From IMG/VR virus record IMGVR_UViG_3300047444_000100, positions 1 through 22,528 of that record: 22,528 nucleotides of DNA. One strand, 5' to 3'. The notes beneath the pieces are model-generated. The model saw only the letters and a list, made by a program, of their open reading frames with translations. It had not been told where the DNA came from and searched no databases. This DNA is from a virus. Both the position numbers and the translations under genes were made by a program. The stretch's first letter is position 1; every line of letters starts with the position of its first letter. Positions 5,777-13,486 of this stretch are shown in pieces.

Positions 5777-6492
5777 AGAATCACTTCTCCTTTCTCAAAG
5801 TCCCAATCTGAATCGTGCAGAATCCGAGCACAGCGTGCCTGCGTCAGTGCATCGTCTTCCGTGAGACCAGCTTTGATGTATGCGTGCTTAACGGTTTCCC
5901 AGTTCACGCCCTTAGAATCCAGCAGTTTGTTAGCGGAGACCGGGCCGATACCTGGGCACCCGGGGAACCCATCGGTCGTATCGCCTGTGAGGGTTTGATA
6001 GAGGAACTGGCGATGAGCATCAGCCTCAGTGACCACGATCTTATGACCTTCGAGCTTGGGGTTCAGGTGCCACATGGTCCCAGGGATCGTCTTCAGGTCC
6101 TTGTCCATCGTAACGATCATGGTCTTGCCCTTGAACTTTGTCGCAAGGATTCCCATGCAATCGTCAGCTTCCAGCGTAGGCTTCTCGAAGAACGGGTACT
6201 GTTCCTTGGACCATCCCTTGAGAGCCGAGTAGCCGATGGGCTTACGGGACTTACGGTTCCCCTTGTACGGGGGATACACCGTGTTCCGAAAGTTATCCTT
6301 GGACGTATAGCAAAGCTTCAGGTCATCACAGCCAGTATCCTCAACAAACTTGTCGATGTACTTGACGAAGAGTTCCTTGGCTTGCCCTACGTCCGTGTAG
6401 GTAGTCCACACGTCATCGTCCCACTCGATCTCCGTCTCACACGCTGAAGCAGCCCGGTAGCAGGGGATGTCTGCGTCGATCAGGAGGAGCAT
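5764..6492 (-). CDS. 5'-3' exonuclease, T7 gp6-like (FEN/PIN fold)
   Basis: A 242-aa FEN-type nuclease. The N-terminal DADIPCYRAA places acidic metal ligands at D6 and D8. Further motifs follow in order: YKGNRKSRKP, EADDCMGILAT, VTMDKDLKTIPG and GDTTDGFPGCPGIGPVSANK, the last being the acidic pair plus helix-hairpin-helix DNA-binding element. In T7, gp6 removes RNA primers, degrades host DNA and makes single strands for concatemer formation. The start overlaps the previous stop (TGATG); GAGGAAG lies 7 nt upstream. Length and motif order match the family. Confidence 0.92.
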   Translation of the reverse strand: MLLLIDADIPCYRAASACETEIEWDDDVWTTYTDVGQAKELFVKYIDKFVEDTGCDDLKLCYTSKDNFRNTVYPPYKGNRKSRKPIGYSALKGWSKEQYPFFEKPTLEADDCMGILATKFKGKTMIVTMDKDLKTIPGTMWHLNPKLEGHKIVVTEADAHRQFLYQTLTGDTTDGFPGCPGIGPVSANKLLDSKGVNWETVKHAYIKAGLTEDDALTQARCARILHDSDWDFEKGEVILWTP

Positions 6493-6875
6493 CAGAGAGC
6501 TTCCTCGATCTTCAGGGTCGCCTTGTACTTCCCGTGGCTCACCACTTCGATGATCTCCACTTCCTGACCGTCCTGAGCGAACGGCTTCCAGCCTTGCAAA
6601 GCAGCCTCAAAGGTCTCGTAGGGTTGCATACTGATCGATGAGTCACCCCTACGGAAGAAACGGAATTCCTTCGCGACCGGTACGGCTTCGACGTGCTTCA
6701 GGCGCTTGTCATAGACAGCAACGTCATTGAGTCCTTCGACTTCCACGGTCACTAGACGATCACCCGGCTCGTCGTCGTGCTCACACACATCCTTGAGGGT
6801 CCCTTGGGTCCCCGCAGATGTGGTGTGATAGTCTTCGGTAAACTCAACGCGATCACCAACTTGAAACTTGCTCAT
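6492..6875 (-). CDS. Conserved phage protein with SH3/KOW-like N-terminus
   Basis: A 127-aa protein. The N-terminus, FQVGDRVEFTEDYHTTSAGT followed by QGTLKDV, looks like an SH3-like barrel of the KOW/CarS-type found in small nucleic-acid or protein-binding modules. After about residue 65 a second segment (FRFFRRGDSSI, then ETFEAALQGWKPFAQDGQEV) is of unknown type. The start overlaps the stop of the upstream gene and the stop overlaps the exonuclease start (TGATG). Function unknown. Confidence 0.65.
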   Translation of the reverse strand: MSKFQVGDRVEFTEDYHTTSAGTQGTLKDVCEHDDEPGDRLVTVEVEGLNDVAVYDKRLKHVEAVPVAKEFRFFRRGDSSISMQPYETFEAALQGWKPFAQDGQEVEIIEVVSHGKYKATLKIEEAL

Positions 6876-7135
6876 TCTTGAAACTCCTGTTCGTCAGCCC
6901 CAAGGGCATCATTGATTTGTCGTACGCCATCTTCAAGGGCGAAGAGCAGCGTCAGTGCTTCTTGTTCTTGCTCGAGGTCATAGGGATCGATACAGCCTGC
7001 GGTAGCCTTAAACAAGGTCTCGAGGTCCTCTTCGTATTCCCACTCCTGACCGTTCACTTGGATACTGAGGTACAACTTGTTCCCATAGAGATACGGGATT
7101 ACTTCGGGAATCATCTGGTCCTTCACTCGGCCCAT
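6872..7135 (-). CDS. Hypothetical acidic protein
   Basis: An 87-aa, strongly acidic protein (EYEEDLETLFKA, YDLEQEQEALTLLFALEDG), predicted mixed beta then long helix. I chose the ATG at 7135, which has GGAG five nt upstream and overlaps the preceding gene by 13 nt; the longer reading from 7168 lacks a site. It lies between the DNA polymerase and exonuclease genes, in the part of the operon that T7-like phages fill with small accessory proteins. Not recognised. Confidence 0.6.
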   Translation of the reverse strand: MGRVKDQMIPEVIPYLYGNKLYLSIQVNGQEWEYEEDLETLFKATAGCIDPYDLEQEQEALTLLFALEDGVRQINDALGADEQEFQE

Positions 7136-7314
7136 AGGTACTCCAAGCCCTTCTGTGTGATGAGCCACTGACCACCAAAGGTCTCACGGTCTCGTTGGGT
7201 TGTAATGAGGCCCATGGACGCCATAGCGGCAATCTCAGGGGCATTCTGTCGAGCGAGGTTCCCCTTCACATAGGCAGGGGAGAACCACACTTCACGTAGT
7301 AGGTCGTTAAACAT
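7123..7314 (-). CDS. Small winged-helix-like protein
   Basis: A 63-aa protein with the sequence order NAPEIAAMASMGLITT followed by WLITQKGLEYLW, the helix-wing pattern of small winged-helix proteins found after phage polymerase genes. I start it at the ATG at 7314, which overlaps the DNA polymerase stop (TGATG); an upstream in-frame ATG at 7332 lies inside the polymerase gene and has no better site. It may bind DNA or partner with the polymerase; this is not shown. Confidence 0.6.
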   Translation of the reverse strand: MFNDLLREVWFSPAYVKGNLARQNAPEIAAMASMGLITTQRDRETFGGQWLITQKGLEYLWAE

Positions 7315-9110
7315 CAGTGGCACGTTGCCCATGTAAGGCCGGTCTTGTATTCAGCGTCTACTTGGCACTTGAAGTTGAAGTGAACCCCAGCCTTGCGGGC
7401 ACAGATGGTCGTCATCTTCCCGAAGGAATCCTCGAGACCCTCACGGACTGCCCATTGCAATTCGTCGTGAATGAAGCCGAGAAGAACGTAGTCCTTGTCC
7501 CAGCCATACTGGAGACCATCACGTTCAGCTTCTAGGAAGCACTCGACCAGCCAACGCTTCGCCACAGCAGCACCAGCACCCTGCAGCAGCGTATTGAGGG
7601 CTGCGTGCTTATGACGTACGGTGATCCTGCGACCGTCGAGGCCGATGAGGTAACCTCGGGATGCTCGGTCATCCACCTTTTCCTTGAGTTTCCCCAGTGC
7701 AGGGAGCTTCTCTAGGAACGATTGCTTCAGTTGCTTGCCCCGCTTTGCACCAGCACCAACGATGGAGCCGATCTTCGCGTCACCAGCCCCGTAGAGCCAC
7801 CCGTAGATAAAGGTCTTGGCGTTGTCACGAGTAGGGAGACCAGCGGCCTGTTGATTGACCGTATGGATGTCACCTTCGAGGATTACTCGTCCGTACTCCC
7901 CTTGGTCCCAATGCGCCATGTAGTGCGCAAGGCAGCGCAGTTCGATCCCGGATAGGTCCACTCCGACTTGTCTGAATCCAGGGCGCACACCGAAAAGCCC
8001 TCGGCATTCTTTGCCCCACAAAGCTGACACACTTGGTACTTGGGCAATGTTTGGCCACGAGTGCGTGCAGCGTCCTGTAACCGCCCCATTAGTGTTGATA
8101 GAGTGGTGGATGTGCCCTTGGGTCTCAAGTTTGAGCCAAGCTTTGTCACCTTCTGCAAGCTGCCCAATTCGTTTCTCCAGTAGGAAGTATTGCGATAGAA
8201 GTTTTGCTTCGGGATACTCGAGTTTCTCAAGGATCGTTTCGTCAACCTGAGGCTTACCGCCGTCCGTGAACGCTGTGGGTTCCCACCCATACTTGACCTT
8301 CAGACGATGAGCGATCTGGTCACGGGAACCAGGGTTGAACTCGGTCACCTTGTCCTTAAGGCGCTTGCCGGTCTTCAGGGACCAGCGTTCCTCTACAAGT
8401 GGTGGGAACGTCTCGATCATCAACTGACGGATCGTGTCTCGTTCGACAGCAAGCTTCCCGTACAACTCCGAAGCTGCCTTCACATCGAAAGTCCAGCCCG
8501 AGCGTTCCATCATCGAACAGAACCAGCGAACATCGTGCTCAAGATCGATAGCTTCCTGAGAGTACTCAATGTCCTTCAGCTTCACGTAGAGAGCCTCAGT
8601 GACCTCAACGTCGAGGTCGCAGTACGCACCCATGTCCTCAGAGTACTCAAGCCACTCAGAGCCTTCTACGTACTCCTCGCCCATGCGTTCCTTGAAGTCC
8701 AGCTTGTACTCACCCTTCTGGAGACCCAGACGGTAACCCCAACTCTCTAGGGAATGGGAACCGACCAACTTACTCGGGAGCTTCCCGGCCTTGATATGCC
8801 CACCATCGCGGGTCATAAGGTCCGAGAAGATCAGCCGGGAGACTACGAGGGTGTCATAGACCTTCTTACGGTCCACGGTGAACCACGGGTACAGCTTGGC
8901 GATCAGAGGTAGATCGAATCCGATCACATTATGACCAGCTAGGATTCCTTGGTTCGCAGCTTCCTGAAGGTACCTAACGCCTTCCTCTATGTTCTCAGGG
9001 GTGAACCTGCGGAGTGCCCCTGTATCGAGGTCTTTCACAGAGATGCAGTGGATTCGTGTTGCATCTTGCAAGAGTCCGTTGCTCTCAAGATCGAAAAGGG
9101 TAGTCCGCAT
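7314..9110 (-). CDS. T7-type family A DNA polymerase with 3'-5' exonuclease
   Basis: A 598-aa replicative polymerase. Exonuclease motifs: Exo I D7/E9 (FDLESNGLL), Exo II N61-D66 (GHNVIGFDLPLI), Exo III Y163-D167 (YCDLDVEV). Polymerase motifs: A at D385 (GVDLSGIELRCLA), B at R428-K432-Y436 (RDNAKTFIYGWLYG) and C at H548-D549-E550 (IHDELQW). All catalytic residues are present, so proofreading and polymerisation should both work. It is about 100 aa shorter than T7 gp5 (704 aa), so the thumb insertion that binds host thioredoxin in T7 may be reduced or absent. The ATG at 9110 follows AAGGAAC. Confidence 0.96.
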   Translation of the reverse strand: MRTTLFDLESNGLLQDATRIHCISVKDLDTGALRRFTPENIEEGVRYLQEAANQGILAGHNVIGFDLPLIAKLYPWFTVDRKKVYDTLVVSRLIFSDLMTRDGGHIKAGKLPSKLVGSHSLESWGYRLGLQKGEYKLDFKERMGEEYVEGSEWLEYSEDMGAYCDLDVEVTEALYVKLKDIEYSQEAIDLEHDVRWFCSMMERSGWTFDVKAASELYGKLAVERDTIRQLMIETFPPLVEERWSLKTGKRLKDKVTEFNPGSRDQIAHRLKVKYGWEPTAFTDGGKPQVDETILEKLEYPEAKLLSQYFLLEKRIGQLAEGDKAWLKLETQGHIHHSINTNGAVTGRCTHSWPNIAQVPSVSALWGKECRGLFGVRPGFRQVGVDLSGIELRCLAHYMAHWDQGEYGRVILEGDIHTVNQQAAGLPTRDNAKTFIYGWLYGAGDAKIGSIVGAGAKRGKQLKQSFLEKLPALGKLKEKVDDRASRGYLIGLDGRRITVRHKHAALNTLLQGAGAAVAKRWLVECFLEAERDGLQYGWDKDYVLLGFIHDELQWAVREGLEDSFGKMTTICARKAGVHFNFKCQVDAEYKTGLTWATCH

Positions 9111-9118
9111 GTAGTTCC

Positions 9119-9274
9119 TTATTTAAGGTTCAGTTCGTCTTGTTCGTCCACGAGGTACTCATCAACGTCAAACGCGTTGGGCACTGTGGAGAACCCGAGG
9201 ATCAGGCCGATACCGATGACAGCCGATGCAGCCATGACAAGCACTGTGGTAATGATGATTCCGAGGATGTCCAT
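9119..9274 (-). CDS. Small single-pass membrane protein (51 aa)
   Basis: A 51-aa ORF in the gap between the RNA-ligase-like gene and DNA polymerase. Residues 3-29 (ILGIIITTVLVMAASAVIGI and on) form one long hydrophobic helix, followed by a short acidic cytoplasmic-type tail (VDEYLVDEQDELNLK). AAAGGAAC precedes the ATG, which overlaps the upstream stop (TAATG); the polymerase start follows 8 nt after its stop. Size and topology would allow a holin-like or membrane-anchoring role, but neither is shown. Confidence 0.7.
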   Translation of the reverse strand: MDILGIIITTVLVMAASAVIGIGLILGFSTVPNAFDVDEYLVDEQDELNLK

Positions 9275-9867
9275 TACGTTCCTTTAGGTTGGTGGTCGTT
9301 CTCGAGGAGGACCTTGAAGTTCTGTTGCGATGCGGTGTGGTACACGATGATTCCCTCGGGCTTCATGAACCCGGGGACCGCCATGCTTCCGAACTCGCTG
9401 AGGTTGTCCAGCGCAAACTGTGACTCTTGCATCGGGCCAACGGACAGCACAGGGACCACTTCGCAGCAGGCCGGGGTGTTTGGGTTGTGAGCGCCCCAAC
9501 GGGCCGTGTTGAACAGGGCGAATCGCTTGTGGTCGAGGCCGTAACCGCGTTGGATACCTTGGCCGTACCACTCACCGAAGTGCTGGCCTTCGCCGAGCTT
9601 GAAGAGTTCTTCAGCGTTCTCCTTGCACCAGCCAGCGAACCCGTAGTTGTCCGTGGTCTTCCCTGGGGTGATCCAACGGGTCCGTGAGCCGACTCGCATG
9701 GCGAAGAACCCCTGGGCGTCGAACAGGGTCGCAACGACGTTGGGGTCCATGCGGTCCTCGATGGTCCCCTTGGTGATCACCACCTGGGCGTTCGTGCCAT
9801 CCAGCTTCTCGGTGATCACGATGTCCCGCTTCAGACGGGGGGTCTTGGGGTACGGTGTGAATTCCAT
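9274..9867 (-). CDS. RNA/DNA ligase-like nucleotidyltransferase
   Basis: A 197-aa protein of the covalent nucleotidyltransferase ligase superfamily. Motif I is ITEKLDGTNAQV with the adenylated Lys at residue 21. Further candidates are FGEWYGQGIQRGYG (motif III), EGIIVYHT (motif IV) and NFKVLLEND (motif V). It is small and lacks any added C-terminal domain, like minimal RNA-ligase-family proteins of phages. It could seal RNA or nicked DNA during replication; the family alone does not decide. I start at 9867, where AAAGAGAGAGAT directly precedes the ATG; a longer reading from 9975 overlaps the helicase gene and lacks a site. Confidence 0.78.
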   Translation of the reverse strand: MEFTPYPKTPRLKRDIVITEKLDGTNAQVVITKGTIEDRMDPNVVATLFDAQGFFAMRVGSRTRWITPGKTTDNYGFAGWCKENAEELFKLGEGQHFGEWYGQGIQRGYGLDHKRFALFNTARWGAHNPNTPACCEVVPVLSVGPMQESQFALDNLSEFGSMAVPGFMKPEGIIVYHTASQQNFKVLLENDHQPKGT

Positions 9868-9889
9868 ATCTCTCTCTTTAGGTGAAGCG

Positions 9890-11509
9890 TTAAAATGTGT
9901 AAGCCTCAGGGTCTGCCTCAGGCGTGAAGTCACTTTGTTTGTCGAATAGGCGACCTGTGATCCGGTCGTACCCAAGCTTGATCAGGGTTCCTGTAGCGGC
10001 TCCCGTGAATCTGTCCTTCAGAACTCGAAGGGTCGTTGTGTTGCGTTCCTCAGGGTCTTCGCTTTGTTGATTACGCTCAAGGCCTAGCATCAGAAAAGAC
10101 CAAAATCCTATGGAGCGGGATCCCTTGAAAGACTTGATGGATACAGCACCTCCTTCCTCATGGGATTTCCCCTCAGGAGTGCTAAGGTGAGAGATTAAAT
10201 GAACGATGATCTTTAGTTCGTTAGCCAACCCTGCAACTTCTTTCATCAAGGTCTCAAGGGACTCCCGCTCGTTTGAGGTATCTGCCATCGCGGTTAAATT
10301 ATCGACGTAGAAGACACGGACTTCCTCAGCGTGAGCCATGAAGCGAATCTTTGCTGCTACTACGTCCCACTCGGTTTCGCCGAATGAGTCGTACATCACG
10401 ACCTTACCATCCAGCCCTTGTACAGCAGCCACACGCTCCTCTCTGGTCCAACTCCCATCAGGCACATGGAACCTACGGCCTGCGATCTTCCCAGCGAGGC
10501 GTGTAACGGTCTCAGCGGGGCGTTGCTCAAGGAACACAAGCCCAACCTTCAACTTCAGTTCTTCAAGGTCATACGCTGCCTGTTGTAGAACGAAGTCTGT
10601 CTTGCCGATACCAGTCCCCGCACCGATGGTGTAGACCTCCCCATACCGGCGACCATAGGTAACCTCGGACAACTTCGGGATGAACCAGGGCAACCCATGG
10701 GTAACATCTCGGTCGAGTTCTCCTATGACATCGGAGACACCTACGATCCCGTCAGGGCGGTACGAACGAGCATTCCAAATCGCTTGGATTACCTCTGCGC
10801 CTTTGCCCTGTTTCAAACACTCATTCGGGTCTTTGTATGGGAATGTAGCTATCTTGCAGTGACCCGGTGCGAACATCTCAGCCACTTCTTGTGCAGCCTT
10901 CTGCCCTGGTCCATCCATGTCGAAGGCCAACACGATTTCATCGAACTGCTCAAAGAACTCCATCTGACGAGCGATGTCTCGCTTTGCACCTTGGGCACCA
11001 TTAGGCACTGAGACTACCGGCCAACGATTCCCTTGAAGCTGGCTAATCGTCAAGCAGTCAATCTCACCTTCCGTTACGACTAACTTCTTACCCTTCGGCC
11101 ACAAGTGCTGACCGAAGCACGGGGGGTGTTTAGCGTCACCGAGGAACTTGAACTCTTTGTCCTGTCCTCGGGTTTTCATGGCAACAACCGTCCCATCTTT
11201 CACATATGGGTACATGTGAACAGTCTTACCGCTAACCTGCCCTACTCGAACCCCAAAGAACCTACAGGTCTCCTCGCTGATAAGACGGGCAGGGAGTCCC
11301 TTTACGTCTGCTTCTTTGTACTCTTTCAAATCTTCTGACACGGTTCTTCCTTTTCGGGTTTGTGTAACTTCACCTTCGCCGTGTTCTCGATATGAGCAGC
11401 CAAAGCAAAACGCGTGTCCGTCTGAATAACGGGCTAGGTTGTCTTTCGAACCGCACTCAGGGCACGATTCCTTCCTCACGAAGTTGCTCTCGGAGCCATC
11501 GTGTGACAC
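9890..11509 (-). CDS. T7 gp4-like DNA primase-helicase
   Basis: A 539-aa bifunctional replisome protein. Zn-finger Cys16, 19, 35, 38 (CPECGSKDNL...FCFGC) reads primase start sites. TOPRIM residues are E147 (VVTEGEID) and D197/D199 (AFDMDG). The RecA-like helicase has Walker A at 296-304 (GAGTGIGKT), YVDN as Walker B, and LISHLSTPEG/GSRSIGFWSF as later motifs. I propose GTG at 11509: GGAGG lies 9 nt upstream, and the resulting start (VSHDGSES) lines up with the SHDSDS start of T7 gp4. The ATGs at 11560 and 11533 lie deeper in the HNH gene. With this start the overlap with the HNH gene is 53 nt. Confidence 0.95.
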   Translation of the reverse strand: MSHDGSESNFVRKESCPECGSKDNLARYSDGHAFCFGCSYREHGEGEVTQTRKGRTVSEDLKEYKEADVKGLPARLISEETCRFFGVRVGQVSGKTVHMYPYVKDGTVVAMKTRGQDKEFKFLGDAKHPPCFGQHLWPKGKKLVVTEGEIDCLTISQLQGNRWPVVSVPNGAQGAKRDIARQMEFFEQFDEIVLAFDMDGPGQKAAQEVAEMFAPGHCKIATFPYKDPNECLKQGKGAEVIQAIWNARSYRPDGIVGVSDVIGELDRDVTHGLPWFIPKLSEVTYGRRYGEVYTIGAGTGIGKTDFVLQQAAYDLEELKLKVGLVFLEQRPAETVTRLAGKIAGRRFHVPDGSWTREERVAAVQGLDGKVVMYDSFGETEWDVVAAKIRFMAHAEEVRVFYVDNLTAMADTSNERESLETLMKEVAGLANELKIIVHLISHLSTPEGKSHEEGGAVSIKSFKGSRSIGFWSFLMLGLERNQQSEDPEERNTTTLRVLKDRFTGAATGTLIKLGYDRITGRLFDKQSDFTPEADPEAYTF

Positions 11510-11981
11510 TTTCAAGTTCCTCCAGTGATGCATCGTTCTTGATGCGGTTGGCACGTCCACTGATCCACGCTACATTCCCTTGCACATACCCATACGAAGG
11601 GATGATGCGGTCGAGTGACGGCGCAGTATCGTGCCCTGAGCAGTGAGCTATCGCTATACCCAGAACTGGGCATTTTTCAGGAACTGGCGGTAGGTCTTCG
11701 AACTTGATCCCAAAGGGGATGCCGAGTTTCTTTGCTACTACCTGTCGGTTCCTGAAACAATGCTTAGCGAAGAACAGTGGGTCACCATCTCGCTTCTTAT
11801 CCCACCACTCCCTGCTCTTAGCCTTGCGCCTTTCATACATTGCAGGGTTATTAGCCCGGCAGACCTTCCGGTACTCTTTACGACAGGGTTTGCAGAGGTA
11901 GGAGTACCCATCAGAAGCTGTGCAATCTTTGTTGAAATCTGTGAGTTCCTTATCGATCCCACATTTAGAACATACCTTCAT
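11457..11981 (-). CDS. HNH endonuclease, free-standing homing type
   Basis: A 174-aa protein with two CxxC pairs at the N-terminus (CSKCGIDKEL, CKPCRKEY), a basic linker rich in Arg/Lys, and an HNH core: CPVLG, then PSLDRIIPSYGYVQGNVAWI and SGRANRIKNDAS. The DRI-P-x-x-GYV-x-GNV-x-x-IS pattern is typical of HNH nucleases encoded between phage genes, where they spread by cutting intron- or endonuclease-less relatives. Its ATG overlaps the thyX stop (TGATG), and its 3' end overlaps the primase-helicase start by 53 nt, supplying that gene's ribosome binding site. Confidence 0.85.
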   Translation of the reverse strand: MKVCSKCGIDKELTDFNKDCTASDGYSYLCKPCRKEYRKVCRANNPAMYERRKAKSREWWDKKRDGDPLFFAKHCFRNRQVVAKKLGIPFGIKFEDLPPVPEKCPVLGIAIAHCSGHDTAPSLDRIIPSYGYVQGNVAWISGRANRIKNDASLEELESVTRWLREQLREEGIVP

Positions 11982-12655
11982 CAGTTATCCAAAAGTGATG
12001 CGGTTGACTCAGGGAATGCCCAACGGAGCCGTTCATCGATCTGCTCGGCTACCTCACGGCACTCAGCTTGAGCATGGGGGTCCATGCGTTGCTTGCAGAC
12101 CCGTGCGAAGGCCATAAGGGAACCCGACCATACCCACTCTGTGTGAGTGTTGAGTGGCAAGACCATCCGTGCCATTTCAGGGGCGACGCCAACAGTCAGA
12201 AGGTCCTTATAGGTCTCAAGGGATTCCTCGCTGTGCTTCACGATCCAATCCCGAGCACCTGGGGAACACACAAGAACATCACCAGAACCTTGCTTCACGT
12301 TCTCAGCGCGTCCTCGGAGTTCCTTGGGAATCCAGAACTCAGGCTCACTGTCCACGTACCGGCGGCTTACCTCGTTCCAACTAAGGCCGACCTGATGCTT
12401 CACCAACTGGCGAGCAACGAAGATCGGGGCCTTGATACGGAACGATAGAAACGTGTGGGCGAAGGGAGACCAGTGGTCATGTGTCGCGAGGTAGTTGATG
12501 AGCTTGATGTCCTTGGCCGGGAGAACTCGTTCCGCTTTCTCTAGGTCATACTCCCACTCACTTTGTTTGTCGAAGGACACTCGGGCCACGTTCGCGACAG
12601 TAAGATCGTTTCCCATGGTGTCGAGCAATTCGACCTTAATGTCCGCGGTCTTCAT
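11981..12655 (-). CDS. thyX: Flavin-dependent thymidylate synthase ThyX
   Basis: A 224-aa ThyX. It converts dUMP to dTMP with methylene-tetrahydrofolate, FAD and NADPH, acting as a tetramer. The signature region at residues 82-100 (RQLVKHQVGLSWNEVSRRY) is a relaxed RHRxxSxNExSxRY motif; the SxNExSxRY half is intact, the first half reads KHQ rather than RHR. Other family landmarks are the N-terminal VANVARVSF, WSPFAHTFLSFRIKAPIF and MVLPLNTHTEWVWSGSLMAF, ending in an AQAECREVAEQI helix. Length is normal. With RNR it lets the phage make thymidylate at its own rate, common in marine T7-like phages. The ribosome binding site is weak. Confidence 0.94.
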   Translation of the reverse strand: MKTADIKVELLDTMGNDLTVANVARVSFDKQSEWEYDLEKAERVLPAKDIKLINYLATHDHWSPFAHTFLSFRIKAPIFVARQLVKHQVGLSWNEVSRRYVDSEPEFWIPKELRGRAENVKQGSGDVLVCSPGARDWIVKHSEESLETYKDLLTVGVAPEMARMVLPLNTHTEWVWSGSLMAFARVCKQRMDPHAQAECREVAEQIDERLRWAFPESTASLLDN

Positions 12656-12658
12656 CGC

Positions 12659-12880
12659 TTAGAAGCACTCCGTCACGGGATATTGATCGGCGTCGATGAA
12701 GTCCTGCGTATCCTTCAGTTCCTTTCGGAGTAGCTTCAGGAACCGGATGAGTTCCTTGAGGTCTTCCCGGTTGAACCACTGGTCGGGGATTCGGATGCGT
12801 GCTGTCTGGTCATCGCGGTCCAACTTCGCAGTGGCACAGCCGCCCAAATCAGATGCGTCGAAATACCATTGATTTTTCAT
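12659..12880 (-). CDS. Hypothetical protein (73 aa)
   Basis: The N-terminus (WYFDASDLGGCATAKLDRDD) looks beta-rich, followed by a helix (REDLKELIRFLKLLRKELKD) and an acidic tail. AAGAGAGAAGAGAG stands directly before the ATG at 12880, the A/G-rich site shared by many genes of this operon. The helix pattern (LKxLIRFLKxLRKE) also appears in the 63-aa product of 13295-13486 (LKGLRKLIKQVEKQ), so the two may be related. Function unknown. Confidence 0.6.
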   Translation of the reverse strand: MKNQWYFDASDLGGCATAKLDRDDQTARIRIPDQWFNREDLKELIRFLKLLRKELKDTQDFIDADQYPVTECF

Positions 12881-12893
12881 CTCTCTTCTCTCT

Positions 12894-13082
12894 TTAAAAT
12901 GTAATGTTGATGTCGGCGTCCTCGAGCGTCATGTCGATGTGCGCAAGGATTTCCTGGGTCATCAGGGACAGGAAGCCACCCGTGGGACCTGAGGAGAAGA
13001 GCAGGCCAGCACGGAGAGCTTCGGCTTGCTCTAGGGACAGCGTGATCTTCACGTTGCCGTTGTCGGTATGCTTAACTTTCAT
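12894..13082 (-). CDS. Hypothetical protein (62 aa)
   Basis: A short acidic protein starting MKVKHTDNGNVKITLSLEQA with a central helix and an amphipathic C-terminus (EILAHIDMTLEDADINITF). I take the ATG at 13082, which overlaps the upstream stop (TGATG) and has GAGG upstream; a TTG one codon earlier is less likely. The 5' beta segment (NVKITLSLEQAEALRAGL) resembles the antitoxin-like or regulator-like small proteins seen in phages only loosely. Not recognised. Confidence 0.58.
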   Translation of the reverse strand: MKVKHTDNGNVKITLSLEQAEALRAGLLFSSGPTGGFLSLMTQEILAHIDMTLEDADINITF

Positions 13083-13294
13083 CAAAGGACCTCAGGGGAA
13101 CCAAGGGTGTACCGGGTGTAGTACTGACCAGTGACCGGGTGTTGCTTCCAATGGGATTCGATGTTGAACCCTGCGTCCCGAAGGTCCGTAATACGGCGGG
13201 TGAGCGATTGGATACTGTGGTCAAAGAGCGCCTCGCGTTGACTGATGGAGCCAGCCTTGCGAAGGTGTTTAAGTAGAACTTGTGTCTGTGTCAT
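13082..13294 (-). CDS. Small HTH protein (HTH_39-like)
   Basis: A 70-aa protein. TQVLLKHLRKAGSISQREAL, then SLTRRITDLRDAGFNIESHW and HPVTGQYYTRYTL follow the helix-turn-helix plus wing layout of the small HTH_39-type proteins common in phage early regions. It probably binds DNA. GGAGGAAATCTAA gives a strong site before the ATG at 13294, next to the stop of the preceding gene (TAA then ATG). Which promoter it controls, if any, is not known. Confidence 0.75.
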   Translation of the reverse strand: MTQTQVLLKHLRKAGSISQREALFDHSIQSLTRRITDLRDAGFNIESHWKQHPVTGQYYTRYTLGSPEVL

Positions 13295-13486
13295 TTAGAT
13301 TTCCTCCACGTTTGCTGCGTTTGCCTTGATCTGCTTCTCGACCTGCTTGATGAGCTTGCGGAGTCCCTTGAGGTCTGCGAGACCGTAGAACTGCCTGGGA
13401 ACCATTAGACTCACGTCATGCGTTGTTACCTCGGATACTTCAGGGAGCCGTGCGAGGCTCGGGAACATATCTGCGTTGACTTTCAT
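13295..13486 (-). CDS. Hypothetical protein (63 aa)
   Basis: Starts at ATG 13486, overlapping the endonuclease I stop (ATGA) after an AAAAGAGAGAAAG site; a longer reading from 13507 has no separate support. The sequence MFPSLARLPEVSEVTTHDVS then a Leu/Lys-rich helix (LKGLRKLIKQVEKQIKANAA) suggests a short beta part and a helical tail. It resembles the product of 12659-12880 in its helix. Function unknown. Confidence 0.58.
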   Translation of the reverse strand: MKVNADMFPSLARLPEVSEVTTHDVSLMVPRQFYGLADLKGLRKLIKQVEKQIKANAANVEEI

